Assembly (NCBI RefSeq): GCF_005938085.1
Contig: NZ_SMZK01000001.1
Span: 806,001 to 870,000 of the forward strand
DNA from: Haloterrigena sp. H1
GTDB taxonomy: Archaea > Halobacteriota > Halobacteria > Halobacteriales > Natrialbaceae
Direction of reading: 5' to 3'
DNA: 64,000 nucleotides
Shown here: positions 34,188-43,317 of the stretch, one piece after another
Layout of the letters: each line of letters starts with the position of its first letter
How positions within the stretch are numbered: the stretch's first letter is position 1
Program-made: the position numbers and the translations under genes
Notes under the pieces: generated by a model
Seen by the model: the letters and a program-made list of their open reading frames with translations, nothing else
What the model was told of the DNA's origin: nothing
The model's database searches: none

Positions 34188-34454
34188 ATGGAGAAAAACG
34201 TAGGCGGATTCGATCGTACCTGGCGGCTCGTCGGCGGCGCACTCCTGGCGATTATCGGTGTGGCTGCGCTGGTTGGTGTCGTTTCGATCGGCACCATCGT
34301 GCCGGCCCTGCTGGTCGTCCTCGGCGTCGTGTTTTTCGCTACCGGCGTCCTTCAGAAATGCGTCCTCAATCGGCTGGTTGGACTCGACACCTACCGCGGT
34401 GAGGAGGCGGAGACCGACCGGATGGACGAGGTGTCCGCGGACCGGCCGAGCTAA
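34188..34454 (+). CDS. DUF2892/YgaP-like inner membrane protein
   Basis: 88 aa from the ATG at 34188, preceded by GGAG. It opens MEKNVGGFDRTWRLVGGALL, the DUF2892 signature, has two membrane helices and ends with an acidic tail. A TTATTT box about 55 nt upstream is a candidate promoter. The 302 bases between the topA start and this gene hold no other gene that I can support. Function of the family is unclear. Confidence 0.8.
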   Translation: MEKNVGGFDRTWRLVGGALLAIIGVAALVGVVSIGTIVPALLVVLGVVFFATGVLQKCVLNRLVGLDTYRGEEAETDRMDEVSADRPS

Positions 34455-34553
34455 CCGGCCGGCTCGAGGGTCGATCGGTCGAAATCGATCGACAACAATT
34501 CTTTTGTGTGTGGTTCTCACACTAATTCGTCTTTCAAGCAATAGCTACGACAG

Positions 34554-34586
34554 TTTTATTACCACTAGATCATACCACCTAGTTGT
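34554..34586 (+). promoter_or_regulatory. thi4 promoter with overlapping dyad
   Basis: TTTTATTA (34554-34561) is a TATA box about 30 nt before the ATG. Directly after it ACCACTAG (34561-34568) and CTAGTTGT (34579-34586) form an inverted repeat matching 7 of 8 bases with a 10-base gap, covering the expected transcription start and touching the start codon. A repressor bound here would block initiation. The nearby ThiR-type gene makes ThiR the obvious candidate. Confidence 0.5.
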
Positions 34587-35516
34587 ATGGGCAAATTCGA
34601 GCAGTTCAGTCAAGTTGGTGAAGCGGACGTCACGCGTGCGATCGGACAGGAGTGGACCGAGGAGTTCATGGACTTCTCGGACTCGGACGTTATCATCGTC
34701 GGCGGCGGCCCCTCGGGGCTGACCGCGGCGAAAGAACTCTCCGAGCGCGGTGTCCAGACGATGGTCGTCGAGAAGAACAACTACCTCGGCGGCGGCTTCT
34801 GGCTCGGTGGCTTCCTGATGAACAAGGTGACGGTCCGCGATCCCGCCCAACAGATCCTCGAGGACCTCGAGGTGGATTACAAGCAGGCACAGGACAGCGA
34901 AGGGCTGTACGTCGCGAACGGACCCGAGGCCTGTTCGGGCCTGATCAAGGCTGCCTGCGACGCGGGCGCGAAGATGCAGAACATGACCGAGTTCACGGAC
35001 ATCGTCATCCGCGAGGACCACAAGGTCTCGGGGATCGTCATGAACTGGACGCCGGTCCACGCCCTGCCCCGCGAGATCACCTGCGTCGATCCGATCGCCG
35101 TCGAGGCCGACTTGGTCATCGACGCGACCGGCCACGACGCGATGGCGGTCACGAAGCTCGACGAGCGCGGCGTCCTCGATGCACCCGGTATTCAGGACGC
35201 CCGCGACCGCGGTCAGGTCATGGATCAGACCGAAGACGACACCTACGGCGCACCCGGCCACGACTCGCCCGGCCACGACTCGATGTGGGTCGGCAAAAGC
35301 GAGGACGCCGTCGTCGAACACACCGGCCTCGTCCACGAAGGCCTCATCGCGACCGGGATGGCAACCGCAACGACCTACGGCCTCCCGCGGATGGGGCCGA
35401 CCTTCGGTGCCATGCTCGTCTCGGGCAAGCGTGCCGCCCAGGTCGCCTTAGACGAACTCGAGGTCGACGCCGACCCCGTCGAACTGACCTCGCGAGCCGC
35501 ACCGGCCGACGACTAA
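34587..35516 (+). CDS. thi4: Thiamine thiazole synthase THI4
   Basis: 309 aa. The FAD/NAD-binding motif [21 protein letters not shown] is near residues 35-55, and [16 protein letters not shown] and [19 protein letters not shown] are family segments. Cys166 in REITCVDPI stands where suicidal eukaryotic-type and Haloferax THI4 carry the sulfur-donor Cys; methanogen enzymes that use free sulfide have His. So this enzyme should make the thiazole of thiamine using its own cysteine. The HDSPGHD stretch near 225 is Gly/His-rich. Leaderless start. Confidence 0.92.
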   Translation: MGKFEQFSQVGEADVTRAIGQEWTEEFMDFSDSDVIIVGGGPSGLTAAKELSERGVQTMVVEKNNYLGGGFWLGGFLMNKVTVRDPAQQILEDLEVDYKQAQDSEGLYVANGPEACSGLIKAACDAGAKMQNMTEFTDIVIREDHKVSGIVMNWTPVHALPREITCVDPIAVEADLVIDATGHDAMAVTKLDERGVLDAPGIQDARDRGQVMDQTEDDTYGAPGHDSPGHDSMWVGKSEDAVVEHTGLVHEGLIATGMATATTYGLPRMGPTFGAMLVSGKRAAQVALDELEVDADPVELTSRAAPADD

Positions 35517-35534
35517 CCACGCTTTCCCCATCCG

Positions 35535-36299
35535 ATGGTCGAACAAATCATCTGCTATCGCGCCCCGACAACCGTCGCCACTGTCGATGCAATCGCCGAC
35601 TGGCTGGACACGCGGATCGACGCCGACGTGAGCGTGCGCGATCGCTTCCTCGATGTCCACCGCACCGAGGACCTCGCCGAGCGCTTCGCCGAGGCGCGGG
35701 TCCCCTCACCCTACGACCGCGAGACGGGCAACACGATGCTCGGGACGATCCGCTACGAGGAACGCGCCCTCGAGCATCCCGAACGGGAAGGCGGGGTCCT
35801 CTACGACGGGGTCCAGATCCAGCGGGCGCTCAACGCCACGCTCCCCGCCGCAGAACGGGGCCTCGAGACGCTACACGTCCCGCTCCTCGATCGGGCCATC
35901 GGGACGTGGGGCGACCACGACGGCCGCTGGCACAAGCGCGTGACCGTCCTCGGCCAGCCGGCGCTGGTGTCGGTGCCCGGGCTCTACGAGGCCCCCGCAA
36001 AGCCCGAGGAATATTACAAGGAAAAGCAGCGCCACGCCCTGCTGTCGGGTGATACGCCACCGCGGGAAGTTCTCGAGAATCAAGTCGAGGGCGACTTCCT
36101 GGTTGAGGACGACCCGCGGACGACCGACGCACTGTGTGGGTACGTTCTGGCGGCGTACCACTACCTCGAGACCGGCGAGGCGTTTTGCGACCGGGAGGGC
36201 TGTCGCCTGTTCGACGCCCACTACCACGAGGACCTGATCGACGCCCAGTTGCGCGAGCCCGCCTTCTGTAGCGAGCACGCGCGACTGTACGCGGACTGA
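35535..36299 (+). CDS. DUF6775-like putative metallopeptidase-related protein
   Basis: 254 aa, soluble. The C-terminal part (CDREGCRLFDAHYHEDLIDAQLREPAFCSEH) has four Cys and three His spaced like a zinc site and recalls the end of archaemetzincin-type proteins, but the classic HExxH helix is not visible. The segment RAIGTWGDHDGRWHKRVTVLGQPALVSVPGLYEAPA is distinctive. I believe this is the haloarchaeal DUF6775 family; the name is from memory. It lies 18 bp after thi4 and may share its transcript. Confidence 0.5.
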   Translation: MVEQIICYRAPTTVATVDAIADWLDTRIDADVSVRDRFLDVHRTEDLAERFAEARVPSPYDRETGNTMLGTIRYEERALEHPEREGGVLYDGVQIQRALNATLPAAERGLETLHVPLLDRAIGTWGDHDGRWHKRVTVLGQPALVSVPGLYEAPAKPEEYYKEKQRHALLSGDTPPREVLENQVEGDFLVEDDPRTTDALCGYVLAAYHYLETGEAFCDREGCRLFDAHYHEDLIDAQLREPAFCSEHARLYAD

Positions 36300-36364
36300 G
36301 CAGTCTCGAGGACGGTTCCGGGACCGGTGCGTATTTTCGTCGCAGCCGCGTTCGAACCTGTATA

Positions 36365-36775
36365 ATGAGCGAGAAATTCACCGTCGAGATTCCGGTCCAG
36401 TATCGCGATCTCGACCCGCAAGGACACGTCAACAACGCCGTCTACGCGAGCTACCTCGAGACCGCCCGTGTCGACTATCTGGAGGAGGTGCTCGAGGTTG
36501 CAGCGGAAGACATCTCGTTCGTCGTCGCAACCCTCGAGATCGAATACAAGCGCCCGATCACGAAGGGTGACGATCCCACAGTCGCGCTCTGGATATCCCA
36601 GCTCGGCGAGTCCAGTTGCACTATGGAATACGAGATCCGCGTCGATGGGACGGTCGCCGCGACCGCCGACACGACGATGGTCCACATCGATCCCAACACG
36701 GGACGGCCGTCGCCACTCCCTGACGAGGTTCGAGCGCGAATGGAGCCGTTCGAAAACGTCGATCCATCGGCGTAA
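36365..36775 (+). CDS. Acyl-CoA thioesterase, YbgC/FadM 4HBT type
   Basis: 136 aa hotdog fold. The signature VQYRDLDPQGHVNNAVYASYLETARVDYLEE places the catalytic Asp and the HVNN motif. VVATLEIEYKRPITKGD and VAATADTTMVHID complete the fold. It probably hydrolyses an acyl-CoA; the chain length cannot be read. It ends 6 bp from the stop of the convergent methyltransferase gene. Confidence 0.85.
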   Translation: MSEKFTVEIPVQYRDLDPQGHVNNAVYASYLETARVDYLEEVLEVAAEDISFVVATLEIEYKRPITKGDDPTVALWISQLGESSCTMEYEIRVDGTVAATADTTMVHIDPNTGRPSPLPDEVRARMEPFENVDPSA

Positions 36776-36780
36776 CGCTC

Positions 36781-37464
36781 TCAGGCCGGTCGCCCGAGCC
36801 GGCCACCAGTCAGTCGAACGACGCCGAAGACGTGCGTTTCGTCTGCGACGGCGGCCGCCCGCTCGCGGAGTCGGGTATGTGCGGCGTCGATCTTTTGCTC
36901 GAGCCGTCGGTGTGGCTCGTCCTCGTAGCGAAGCTGTGTCGTTGGGGGTGTCGAAAGGACGACGATCGCCCGAAAGACGGCGTTGACCGGCGGGGCATAC
37001 CACTCGCTGCTCGGTGCAGCGTTGGCGAGCACGACGGTCCCATCGGGACCGACCAGGTAACACCAGTCGTCGACCGCACTGGCTGGCTCCGCGAGCATCC
37101 CCACGACGAACGTCGCGAGCACGGCGTCGATCTCGTCCGGTGCGTCTGCCGCGAGCGGTGGTTGCGTCGCGTCGCCCTGTAAGACGTGGACGTTGTCATA
37201 GTCCGCAGTCGCTGCTTGTGCCCGCTCGAGGACGGGTCGGGTGAAATCGATCCCGATCACGGTCCCCTCGGAGCCGACCCGTTCGCGGAGATCGGGGAGG
37301 TTGGCTCCCGTGCCACAGCCCATTTCGACGACGGTATCGCCGGGCTCGAGCTGACAGGCGGCGGCTGCTCGTCGGCGGAGCTGTGCAATTCCGGGCGTTC
37401 GCCGCGCGATCAGATCGTAGAGTCGTGCCCAGCGGCCGTAGAACGCCTGTGATTCCGTCGCCAT
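36781..37464 (-). CDS. Class I SAM methyltransferase, UbiE-like
   Basis: 227 aa. SAM motif I VVEMGCGTGANLPDLRERVG, acidic VIGIDFTRPVLERAQ and VLQGDATQPPLAADAPDEIDAVLATFVVGML follow the UbiE/methyltransferase-11 order. WEF: an N-terminal FYGRWARLYDLIARRTPG resembles lipid- or quinone-acting members. The substrate is unknown. Confidence 0.75.
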   Translation of the reverse strand: MATESQAFYGRWARLYDLIARRTPGIAQLRRRAAAACQLEPGDTVVEMGCGTGANLPDLRERVGSEGTVIGIDFTRPVLERAQAATADYDNVHVLQGDATQPPLAADAPDEIDAVLATFVVGMLAEPASAVDDWCYLVGPDGTVVLANAAPSSEWYAPPVNAVFRAIVVLSTPPTTQLRYEDEPHRRLEQKIDAAHTRLRERAAAVADETHVFGVVRLTGGRLGRPA

Positions 37465-37473
37465 CGTGGAGCG

Positions 37474-38373
37474 TCAGACCAGCGATCGAATCGCGTCCGC
37501 GACCGACTCCGCGTCGGTGCCGAGGACGTAGATCAGCGGCTCGATTCCCATCCCGCCGGTCTGGTAGAGCACCGTCGCCGCTGGCTCGTCTTCGATCGCC
37601 GCGCCCACGCTCGAGGCGATGTCGTCGGATTCGTCGAACTCGGCTGCGACGTGGCCCTGTGCGGCCAGTTCGTCGATCAGTTCCGGATCGTAGGTGATGT
37701 TGATGCCCGCCGACACGTCCGCGCCGTGGCGACGTGCGGCCAGCAACACGTTCGCGACGTGTTCTGAGACGCCGAATTCGGGATCTGCGGGGACGGTCGC
37801 CCGCCCTTTCACGTCGAAGATCCGACCCGGCACGCCCGCGACGTCGTCGACGTCGTCGGCGTCGGGCGTACAGGCGACGAGGTTTGCGCCGACTGCGGGG
37901 ATGAGCGCGGTAAAGCCACTCGCCGTCTCGAGGATGCGCAGCCCGCGCCGGAGCGACGAGAGCACTCGCTCGCTGGTTCGCAGGTCGCTTTCGGGATCGT
38001 GGACGCGGAAGCTCGCGCCGTGGTCGGCCAGTTCCGGAACGGCCTCCTCGTGAAGTTGGGCAAGGAGGTCGCCGCCAGCCTCGAGGTCGCGGATCAACAC
38101 CTCGAGCTCGATCAGGGCCTGGACTGGGGAGATCTCTTCGGCGGCCAGCCCCGTTCCGAGTTGTTCGACGAGGTTTTGGACGCGGTCGTCGGTGGCGATG
38201 CGATCGTTGACGGTCACGTCGCCGTGGGCGTACTTCGAGACGGCGCTCTGGCTGATCCCGAGGACGTCGGCGACCTCGCTCTGGGTGAAGCCCCGATCAC
38301 GCAGGTCGCCGGCCAGCAGCGACCGGACGGTCGGGAGAAACTCGTCCACGACGATTTCTTCGACGAATTGCAT
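37474..38373 (-). CDS. thiR: ThiR-type regulator: HTH plus ThiN domain
   Basis: 299 aa. An N-terminal HTH (RGFTQSEVADVLGISQSAVSKYAHGD, about 27-52) is followed by a ThiN domain (residues about 130-299, with IPAVGANLVACTPDADDVDDVAGVPGRIFDVKGRA, GINITYDPELIDELAAQG, VLYQTGGMGIEPLIYVLG). ThiN alone makes thiamine phosphate; fused to this HTH it is the ligand-sensing domain of ThiR, which represses thiamine genes such as thi4 and thiC in haloarchaea. It lies 2 kb from thi4, whose start carries a dyad. Confidence 0.85.
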   Translation of the reverse strand: MQFVEEIVVDEFLPTVRSLLAGDLRDRGFTQSEVADVLGISQSAVSKYAHGDVTVNDRIATDDRVQNLVEQLGTGLAAEEISPVQALIELEVLIRDLEAGGDLLAQLHEEAVPELADHGASFRVHDPESDLRTSERVLSSLRRGLRILETASGFTALIPAVGANLVACTPDADDVDDVAGVPGRIFDVKGRATVPADPEFGVSEHVANVLLAARRHGADVSAGINITYDPELIDELAAQGHVAAEFDESDDIASSVGAAIEDEPAATVLYQTGGMGIEPLIYVLGTDAESVADAIRSLV

Positions 38374-38443
38374 TCGTTGCTCGAGAGTACGGGCGGCTGA
38401 CGTGAGAAGTTGTTGGTCCGCTAGGGCGCGAGTCCGACTGGGC

Positions 38444-39046
38444 TCAGACAGGTGGCACGAGTATCGCCGCGAACTCGTAGTCGAAGACGTGATTGAGCAT
38501 TGCGTAGGTAACGACGCCGAGAACGAGACTCAGGATCCATGCGCCGGCGGCGATCCGGCCGATTCTGGCGTGGGACGTCTGTCTGAGCTCGGCTGGCGTA
38601 TGGCTCAGCCCGAGGACCAGCGCGTAGAGGACGACCGGCACCGAGACGATCGAGAGGATGATGTGGATCGCCAGCATGACGAGGTAGGCGTAGTAGACGT
38701 TCTGGGGGCCGACGAACTCCTTCGTGCCGCCGCCGCCGACCTTGAGCAGATAGACGACCAGGAACCCGAGGATCAACACGAAGCCAGTGACCATCGCCAA
38801 GCGATGTTTCTCGACCTCGCCGGCGCGGATCCAGTACCAACCCAGCGTCAGCACTACCGTCGCGGTCGTGTTGATTCCCGCGATGATATGGGAGAGCAGA
38901 TTCACCTGCGCGTTCGTCAGGTCGGGATAGATCGGCACGTCGAGTAGGAACGTTCCGAGCACCAGCGTGTAGCCGACGATCGTCAGGAGGATCGTGACGC
39001 CCATCGGCTGCTCCCGGAGGCGTCGTCTCGCATCAGCGGTTGCCAT
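38444..39046 (-). CDS. DUF420 family membrane protein
   Basis: 200 aa from the ATG at 39046, with five to six membrane helices. HIIAGINTTATVVLTLGWYWIRAGEVEKHRLAMVTGFVL, then VYYAYLVMLAIHIILSIVSVPVVLYAL and the His-bearing SHARIGRIAAGAWILSLVLGVVTYAML match DUF420. These are often encoded near cytochrome oxidase assembly genes; heme synthase genes occur 9 kb away. The role is unproven. Confidence 0.85.
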   Translation of the reverse strand: MATADARRRLREQPMGVTILLTIVGYTLVLGTFLLDVPIYPDLTNAQVNLLSHIIAGINTTATVVLTLGWYWIRAGEVEKHRLAMVTGFVLILGFLVVYLLKVGGGGTKEFVGPQNVYYAYLVMLAIHIILSIVSVPVVLYALVLGLSHTPAELRQTSHARIGRIAAGAWILSLVLGVVTYAMLNHVFDYEFAAILVPPV

Positions 39047-39222
39047 TATCGGACGTTGGGAGCACCGCCGTATCATGCTTGCTGTTCGCTGCGAGCCCAG
39101 CCTGGATCGACGGTGCTGTGGCTCTCGAGTCTCGAGTCGCCGCCGCGGACGCCGTCGTCACCGACGAATCACGTTTTCGGAGTCACCACCCCAGAACGTC
39201 AGTAATCGACAGTATCGTCGGG

Positions 39223-39516
39223 TCAATCTGCGGGTTCGGTCGATTCATCGAGCGCCACCGTTCCATCGTGGCCGACAGTGACGTGGTAGCCACAGAACGG
39301 AAACGAGACCGTTCCGGCCGGTCTGGTTGCGCCGCTCGCCCGCTCGGCAAAGAGCGCGTCGAGCGCTTCCGGATCGACGACTGCATGAAGCGATTCGTAC
39401 CGCGGCGGTGTGAGTTCGACTGACGCTATCCCTTCCGCGTCGGCGACCGTCTCGATCACTGCCCGACTCGGCGACTTCGCTGGCTGTTCGTTACTGCTAT
39501 CGCCACCCTCCACCAT
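39223..39516 (-). CDS. HalOD1 output-domain protein
   Basis: 97 aa from the ATG at 39516. PSRAVIETVADAEGIASVELTPPRYESLHAVVDPEALDALF and GTVSFPFCGYHVTVGHDGTVAL fit HalOD1, a domain found alone or at the end of haloarchaeal sensory proteins. It is a stand-alone version with unknown partner. The 150 bp between it and the repeat unit at 39666 shows no gene. Confidence 0.8.
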   Translation of the reverse strand: MVEGGDSSNEQPAKSPSRAVIETVADAEGIASVELTPPRYESLHAVVDPEALDALFAERASGATRPAGTVSFPFCGYHVTVGHDGTVALDESTEPAD

Positions 39517-39665
39517 GGTATTTGGCCCTTTCAAACCCGGTTGAATAAAAACTGTCATTTGCGATTTCGATCGCGTCACTCGGCTCAGAATCGAGGAGCA
39601 GAGTCACATGGCCGTCGTCTTCGTGGCGATCCGACTATAGGGGAATGGCCACGAGAGCCGGCGGC

Positions 39666-39780
39666 TGATACTACTGGACAGCAGTCAGTACGACGCTGGT
39701 CGCGAATTTGCGGCCGTCCCCGCAGGTGAGGCCGCATACATGCGACCGGCGTCACGTCGTTCTGTCCTGCAGTGTGATTA
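39666..39780 (-). repeat. Dispersed inverted-repeat unit, long copy, at the leuS stop
   Basis: On the minus strand it begins with the TAA of leuS and runs TAATCACACTGCAGGACAG then AACGACG, has about 60 bp of unique DNA, and ends with GACTGCTGTCCAGTAGTATC. Both ends match the 48-bp unit at 47769. The ends are imperfectly complementary, so the RNA could fold as a stem at the leuS 3' end. Confidence 0.65.
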
Positions 39781-42444
39781 TTCGATATTGATCGCCGGTT
39801 TGCCCGGCCGCGCTTTCGCTGCCAGCTCGTCGTCTTCGGCCGCCCGACGGACGGTGGCGGTCGCTCCGAACTCGTCGGTGACGAGCCAGGTCGCCTGTTC
39901 GAGGACCTCGAGTTCGCGGGCAGGTCCGAGCAACTGGCCGGACTCCGCGCCGTCCTCGCGGCCGACCAGTTGCCCGACGAACGCACCGACGGTCTCGCGG
40001 TCGGCGGTAACGTCGTCGGCCGCAAGCACCTGCTCGATGATGGCGTCAGTATCGCCGGTGTCGGCAGCCGCCTCGTCGACCAGTTCGGCGGCCCGGTATT
40101 TCCACTCGCGAGCGCAGACCAGTTCGATGCGCTCGGGCTCGTCGATCGCGGCGACGTCGACGATGTCCCGGACGTCCTCGAGGGTGCGTTCGACGAGTTG
40201 TCGCTCGAGCTGGTAGGCCGATCGATCGCCCGCGGGCTCGGGCCAGTCGGCTTCGACGACTAGCCCGTCACCCCGGAGTTTGTTCCAGAGTTCTTCTCCA
40301 AGGTGGGGGGCCATCGGGGCGATCAGCGCGGCCAGCGTCAACAGGCCGCGTCGGTAGACCTCGTCGTGTGGCTGGTCGTACGCGCGGTAGCGCCGAAGCA
40401 GGCGTGCGAGTTCCTGGATCTCGGTGGCGGCGCGGTGGAACCGGAACCGCTCGTACTCCTCGGTCACGGCGGCGATCGTCCGGTCGATCTCCCGGTCGAC
40501 GTACTCGTCGTGGTCGCGACGTTCGACGCGGGTGTCGCCCTCCTCGACGAAGTCGGTCGCCATCCCGTAGAGCGTCTGCTGGAGGTCGTAGGCCCCGCGG
40601 ACGTTGTTGGCGGTCCACTCGAAGTCCTGTTCGGGGTGGGCCGCCGAGAGGACGAACAGCCGCGTCGTCTCCGCGCCGTACTCCTCGGGCGCGACGACGT
40701 TGCCCTTCGAACTGGACATCTTCTCGCCGTCGTACAGCACCGTCCCCTGACTTCGGAGTTCCTCGATCGGCTCGCGGTGCTCGAGCAAGCCCAGATCGGC
40801 CAGCGCCTTAGTGAAAAAGCGCGTATAGAGCAGATGGAGGATGGCGTGTTCCTCGCCGCCGACGTAGACGTCGACGGGGAGCCACTCGTTTGCGATGTCG
40901 GCGTCGAACGGTGCATCCGCCAGCTCGGGCGAGAGGAATCGCAGGAAGTACCACGAGGAGTCGACGAAAGTGTCCATCGTGTCCGTCTCATGCTCGGCCG
41001 GGCCGCCGCAGTCGGGACACGTCGTCTCTTTCCACTCCTCGGCGGCGTCCAGTGGGTTCCCCGTGGTCCGGACGAACTCGGGGAGTTCGACCGGCAACTC
41101 TTCTTCGGGCACGAGGACCGGCCCACAGTCGTCGCAGTGGACGACCGGGATCGGCGTCCCCCAGTAGCGCTGGCGGGAGATCAGCCAGTCGCGCAGCCGG
41201 TAGGTGACGTCCTCGGCGAGCGCGTCGTGGTCTTCGACGAGTCGCTCGCGGGCCTCCTCGCTGTTGAGGCCGTCGTACTCGCCGCTGTTCTCGAGGGTGC
41301 CCTCACCGGTGTAGGGACCCGGTTCGTCGCCGTCGCTACCGTCGCCCTCGGGGACGACCACGCGCTCGATCGGCAGGTCGTGCTCGAGCGCGAACGCGTG
41401 GTCGCGCTCGTTGTGGCCGGGGACGCCCATCACGGCCCCGGTGCCGACGTCCTCTAACACGTAGCCAGCGACGTAGACGGGGAGGTCGTCGCCGGTCAGC
41501 GGATGGGTCGCGGTCGCGTCGGTTTCGATGCCCGAAAAGCCGACTTCGTCGGGAGCCTGCTCGCGGACGGTCTCGACGTAGTCGGCTACGTCGTCGTCCG
41601 CCTCGGCCAGCGTCCGCGCTAGATCGTGGCCCGGCGAGACCGCGAGGGAGGTCGCACCGTAGATCGTCTCCGGGCGGGTGCTGAAGACATCGACGGGCTC
41701 GGTGTCGCTACCGTCGGCATCGTGGGACACATCGAACGTGATCCGTGTCCCCTCCTGGCGGCCGATCCAGTTGCGCTGGATCTCGCGGACGCCGTCGGGC
41801 CAGCCCTCGAGGTCGTCGAGGCCCTCGTACAGTTCTTCGGCGTAGTCGGTGATCGAGAAAAACCACTGATCGAGTTCCCGGCGGCCGACGGGGGTCTCAC
41901 AGCGCCAGCAGACGCGAGTGCCGTCGCGCTCTTCGACCTGTGCGTCGGCGAGTACCGTCTCACAGTCGGGACACCAGTTGACCGTCGCGGCCTCGTAATC
42001 GACGAGCCCGTCTTCGTAGAACTGCTCGAACAGCCACTGGTTCCACCGGTAGTAGTCGGGCTCACAGGTGGTGATCTCCCGGGACCAGTCGTAGCCAAAG
42101 CCCATCGTCTCGAGTTCCTCGCGCATGCGTCGGATACAGGCCTGGGTCCAGGACTCGGGGTCTGTCTTGCGCTCGAACGCAGCGTTCTCGGCGGGAAGGC
42201 CGAATGCGTCCCATCCCATCGGGTGGAGGACATCGTCGCCCTGCATCCGCCGGTAGCGCGCGTAGGCGTCCGTGATCGCGTAATTGCGGACGTGCCCCAT
42301 GTGGAGCGTCCCCGACGTGTAGGGAAACATCCCGAGGACGTAGGTCGGATCCTCGGCGTCATCGTCGAGCGCGTAGACGTCGTCGCGCTCCCAGACGTAC
42401 TGCCAAAACTCCTGTACCTGCGCGTGATCGTAATGACTCGTCAT
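39778..42444 (-). CDS. leuS: Leucyl-tRNA synthetase
   Basis: 888 aa, class I. The HIGH-type motif is PYTSGTLHMGHVRNY near residue 38, the CP1 editing domain is inserted after it, and KMSSSKGN is the KMSKS-type motif. Zinc-like Cys pairs occur (CPDCETVLADAQ with CWRCETP; CPDCGGPAEHE). The size and two zinc modules look like bacterial-type LeuRS, which haloarchaea possess. Its TATA box (ATGATATAGCC, near 42487) is about 20 bp from the inserted IS6 element. Confidence 0.95.
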   Translation of the reverse strand: MTSHYDHAQVQEFWQYVWERDDVYALDDDAEDPTYVLGMFPYTSGTLHMGHVRNYAITDAYARYRRMQGDDVLHPMGWDAFGLPAENAAFERKTDPESWTQACIRRMREELETMGFGYDWSREITTCEPDYYRWNQWLFEQFYEDGLVDYEAATVNWCPDCETVLADAQVEERDGTRVCWRCETPVGRRELDQWFFSITDYAEELYEGLDDLEGWPDGVREIQRNWIGRQEGTRITFDVSHDADGSDTEPVDVFSTRPETIYGATSLAVSPGHDLARTLAEADDDVADYVETVREQAPDEVGFSGIETDATATHPLTGDDLPVYVAGYVLEDVGTGAVMGVPGHNERDHAFALEHDLPIERVVVPEGDGSDGDEPGPYTGEGTLENSGEYDGLNSEEARERLVEDHDALAEDVTYRLRDWLISRQRYWGTPIPVVHCDDCGPVLVPEEELPVELPEFVRTTGNPLDAAEEWKETTCPDCGGPAEHETDTMDTFVDSSWYFLRFLSPELADAPFDADIANEWLPVDVYVGGEEHAILHLLYTRFFTKALADLGLLEHREPIEELRSQGTVLYDGEKMSSSKGNVVAPEEYGAETTRLFVLSAAHPEQDFEWTANNVRGAYDLQQTLYGMATDFVEEGDTRVERRDHDEYVDREIDRTIAAVTEEYERFRFHRAATEIQELARLLRRYRAYDQPHDEVYRRGLLTLAALIAPMAPHLGEELWNKLRGDGLVVEADWPEPAGDRSAYQLERQLVERTLEDVRDIVDVAAIDEPERIELVCAREWKYRAAELVDEAAADTGDTDAIIEQVLAADDVTADRETVGAFVGQLVGREDGAESGQLLGPARELEVLEQATWLVTDEFGATATVRRAAEDDELAAKARPGKPAINIE

Positions 42445-42508
42445 TATCGGGAGATCCGTTGACTTCCACTCGGTGGGCCGGCTATATCATTGTTCGGCCA
42501 CATGTGAC

Positions 42509-43205
42509 GGTAGTGTTCAGATAAGCTGATTCCATGCGAAGCTGAACGATCTGAGCCAGTCGTCGGCAGTTTCTGCTTCGGCATTGCTAAAGCAGTTTGA
42601 GAAACAGAAGGTTCGTCGTTTTATCTCTCGAAAGACACGTTCAACAGCATTCCGATTCCCATGTTTCTCGTATCTGAAATCGAAGCCGTGACGCTGACAT
42701 GCATCTTGTAACGAATGCGATCCATCAACGAGAAACACGGCGTCGGAGACGTCGTGTTTCTCGGAGAGTTCCGTAAGAAACGAATGAGCAAGAACCTTCG
42801 TTGTTGTCGGCTCAAGCTTTGTATGGAGCAATTCGCTTGTCTTGGGATCGACTGCGGCGTACAGCCAATACTGCTCATTATTCAGTTGGATCACAGTCTC
42901 GTCAACCGCAACGTGATCCGGACACCGATCAGATTCGGGCTGTAGATCGGCCTTGTGAACCCAATTGTGAACGGTGGACCGAGCGCGTTCGACACCGAAT
43001 ATCTCAAGAATAGAGACAGTATTCGAAAGCGAGAGTCCCGCGAGATGCAGCTGAATACTGAGCTTCATCAGCAATCGCGGTGTCGCTTCTCGTTCAACAA
43101 ACTCTAAGTTGATCTCGTCTAAACAACCATTGAGGCGGTCGTTTTCGGGCATAGATCACTCAGAAAACGAACCGCCTCATCCTTCATCCTTATCTGAACA
43201 CCGCC
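42509..43205 (-). mobile_element. IS6-family insertion sequence, complete
   Basis: 697 bp with inverted ends GGTAGTGTTCAGATAAG and GGCGGTGTTCAGATAAG, flanked by the 8-bp duplication CATGTGAC (42501-42508 and 43206-43213). An intact transposase and perfect target duplication indicate a recent insertion. It lies upstream of leuS. Confidence 0.9.
42517..43152 (-). CDS. IS6-family transposase
   Basis: 211 aa. The DDE set is D in DHVAVDETVIQL, D in VFLVDGSHSL and E in NRNAVERVFREIKRR. YWLYAAVDPKTSELL is the conserved strand between. An N-terminal HTH (LSLSNTVSILEIFGVERARSTVHNWVHK) recognises the IS ends. Full length. Confidence 0.9.
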   Translation of the reverse strand: MPENDRLNGCLDEINLEFVEREATPRLLMKLSIQLHLAGLSLSNTVSILEIFGVERARSTVHNWVHKADLQPESDRCPDHVAVDETVIQLNNEQYWLYAAVDPKTSELLHTKLEPTTTKVLAHSFLTELSEKHDVSDAVFLVDGSHSLQDACQRHGFDFRYEKHGNRNAVERVFREIKRRTFCFSNCFSNAEAETADDWLRSFSFAWNQLI

Positions 43206-43317
43206 CATGTGACGGTCGCCTCGAGCGTCACGGGCGTCACGGGCGGCGCCGGTCCCGTGCTACGCGTCGGCCGAATCCGGCCGGACGTCTTTCACCGATG
43301 GTATCATAGGGCATGAC

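Noticed and set aside
34500..34586. TPP riboswitch upstream of thi4
   Set aside because: The gene has a TATA box about 30 nt from its ATG, so the leader is too short, and no riboswitch core is visible; a protein operator fits better.
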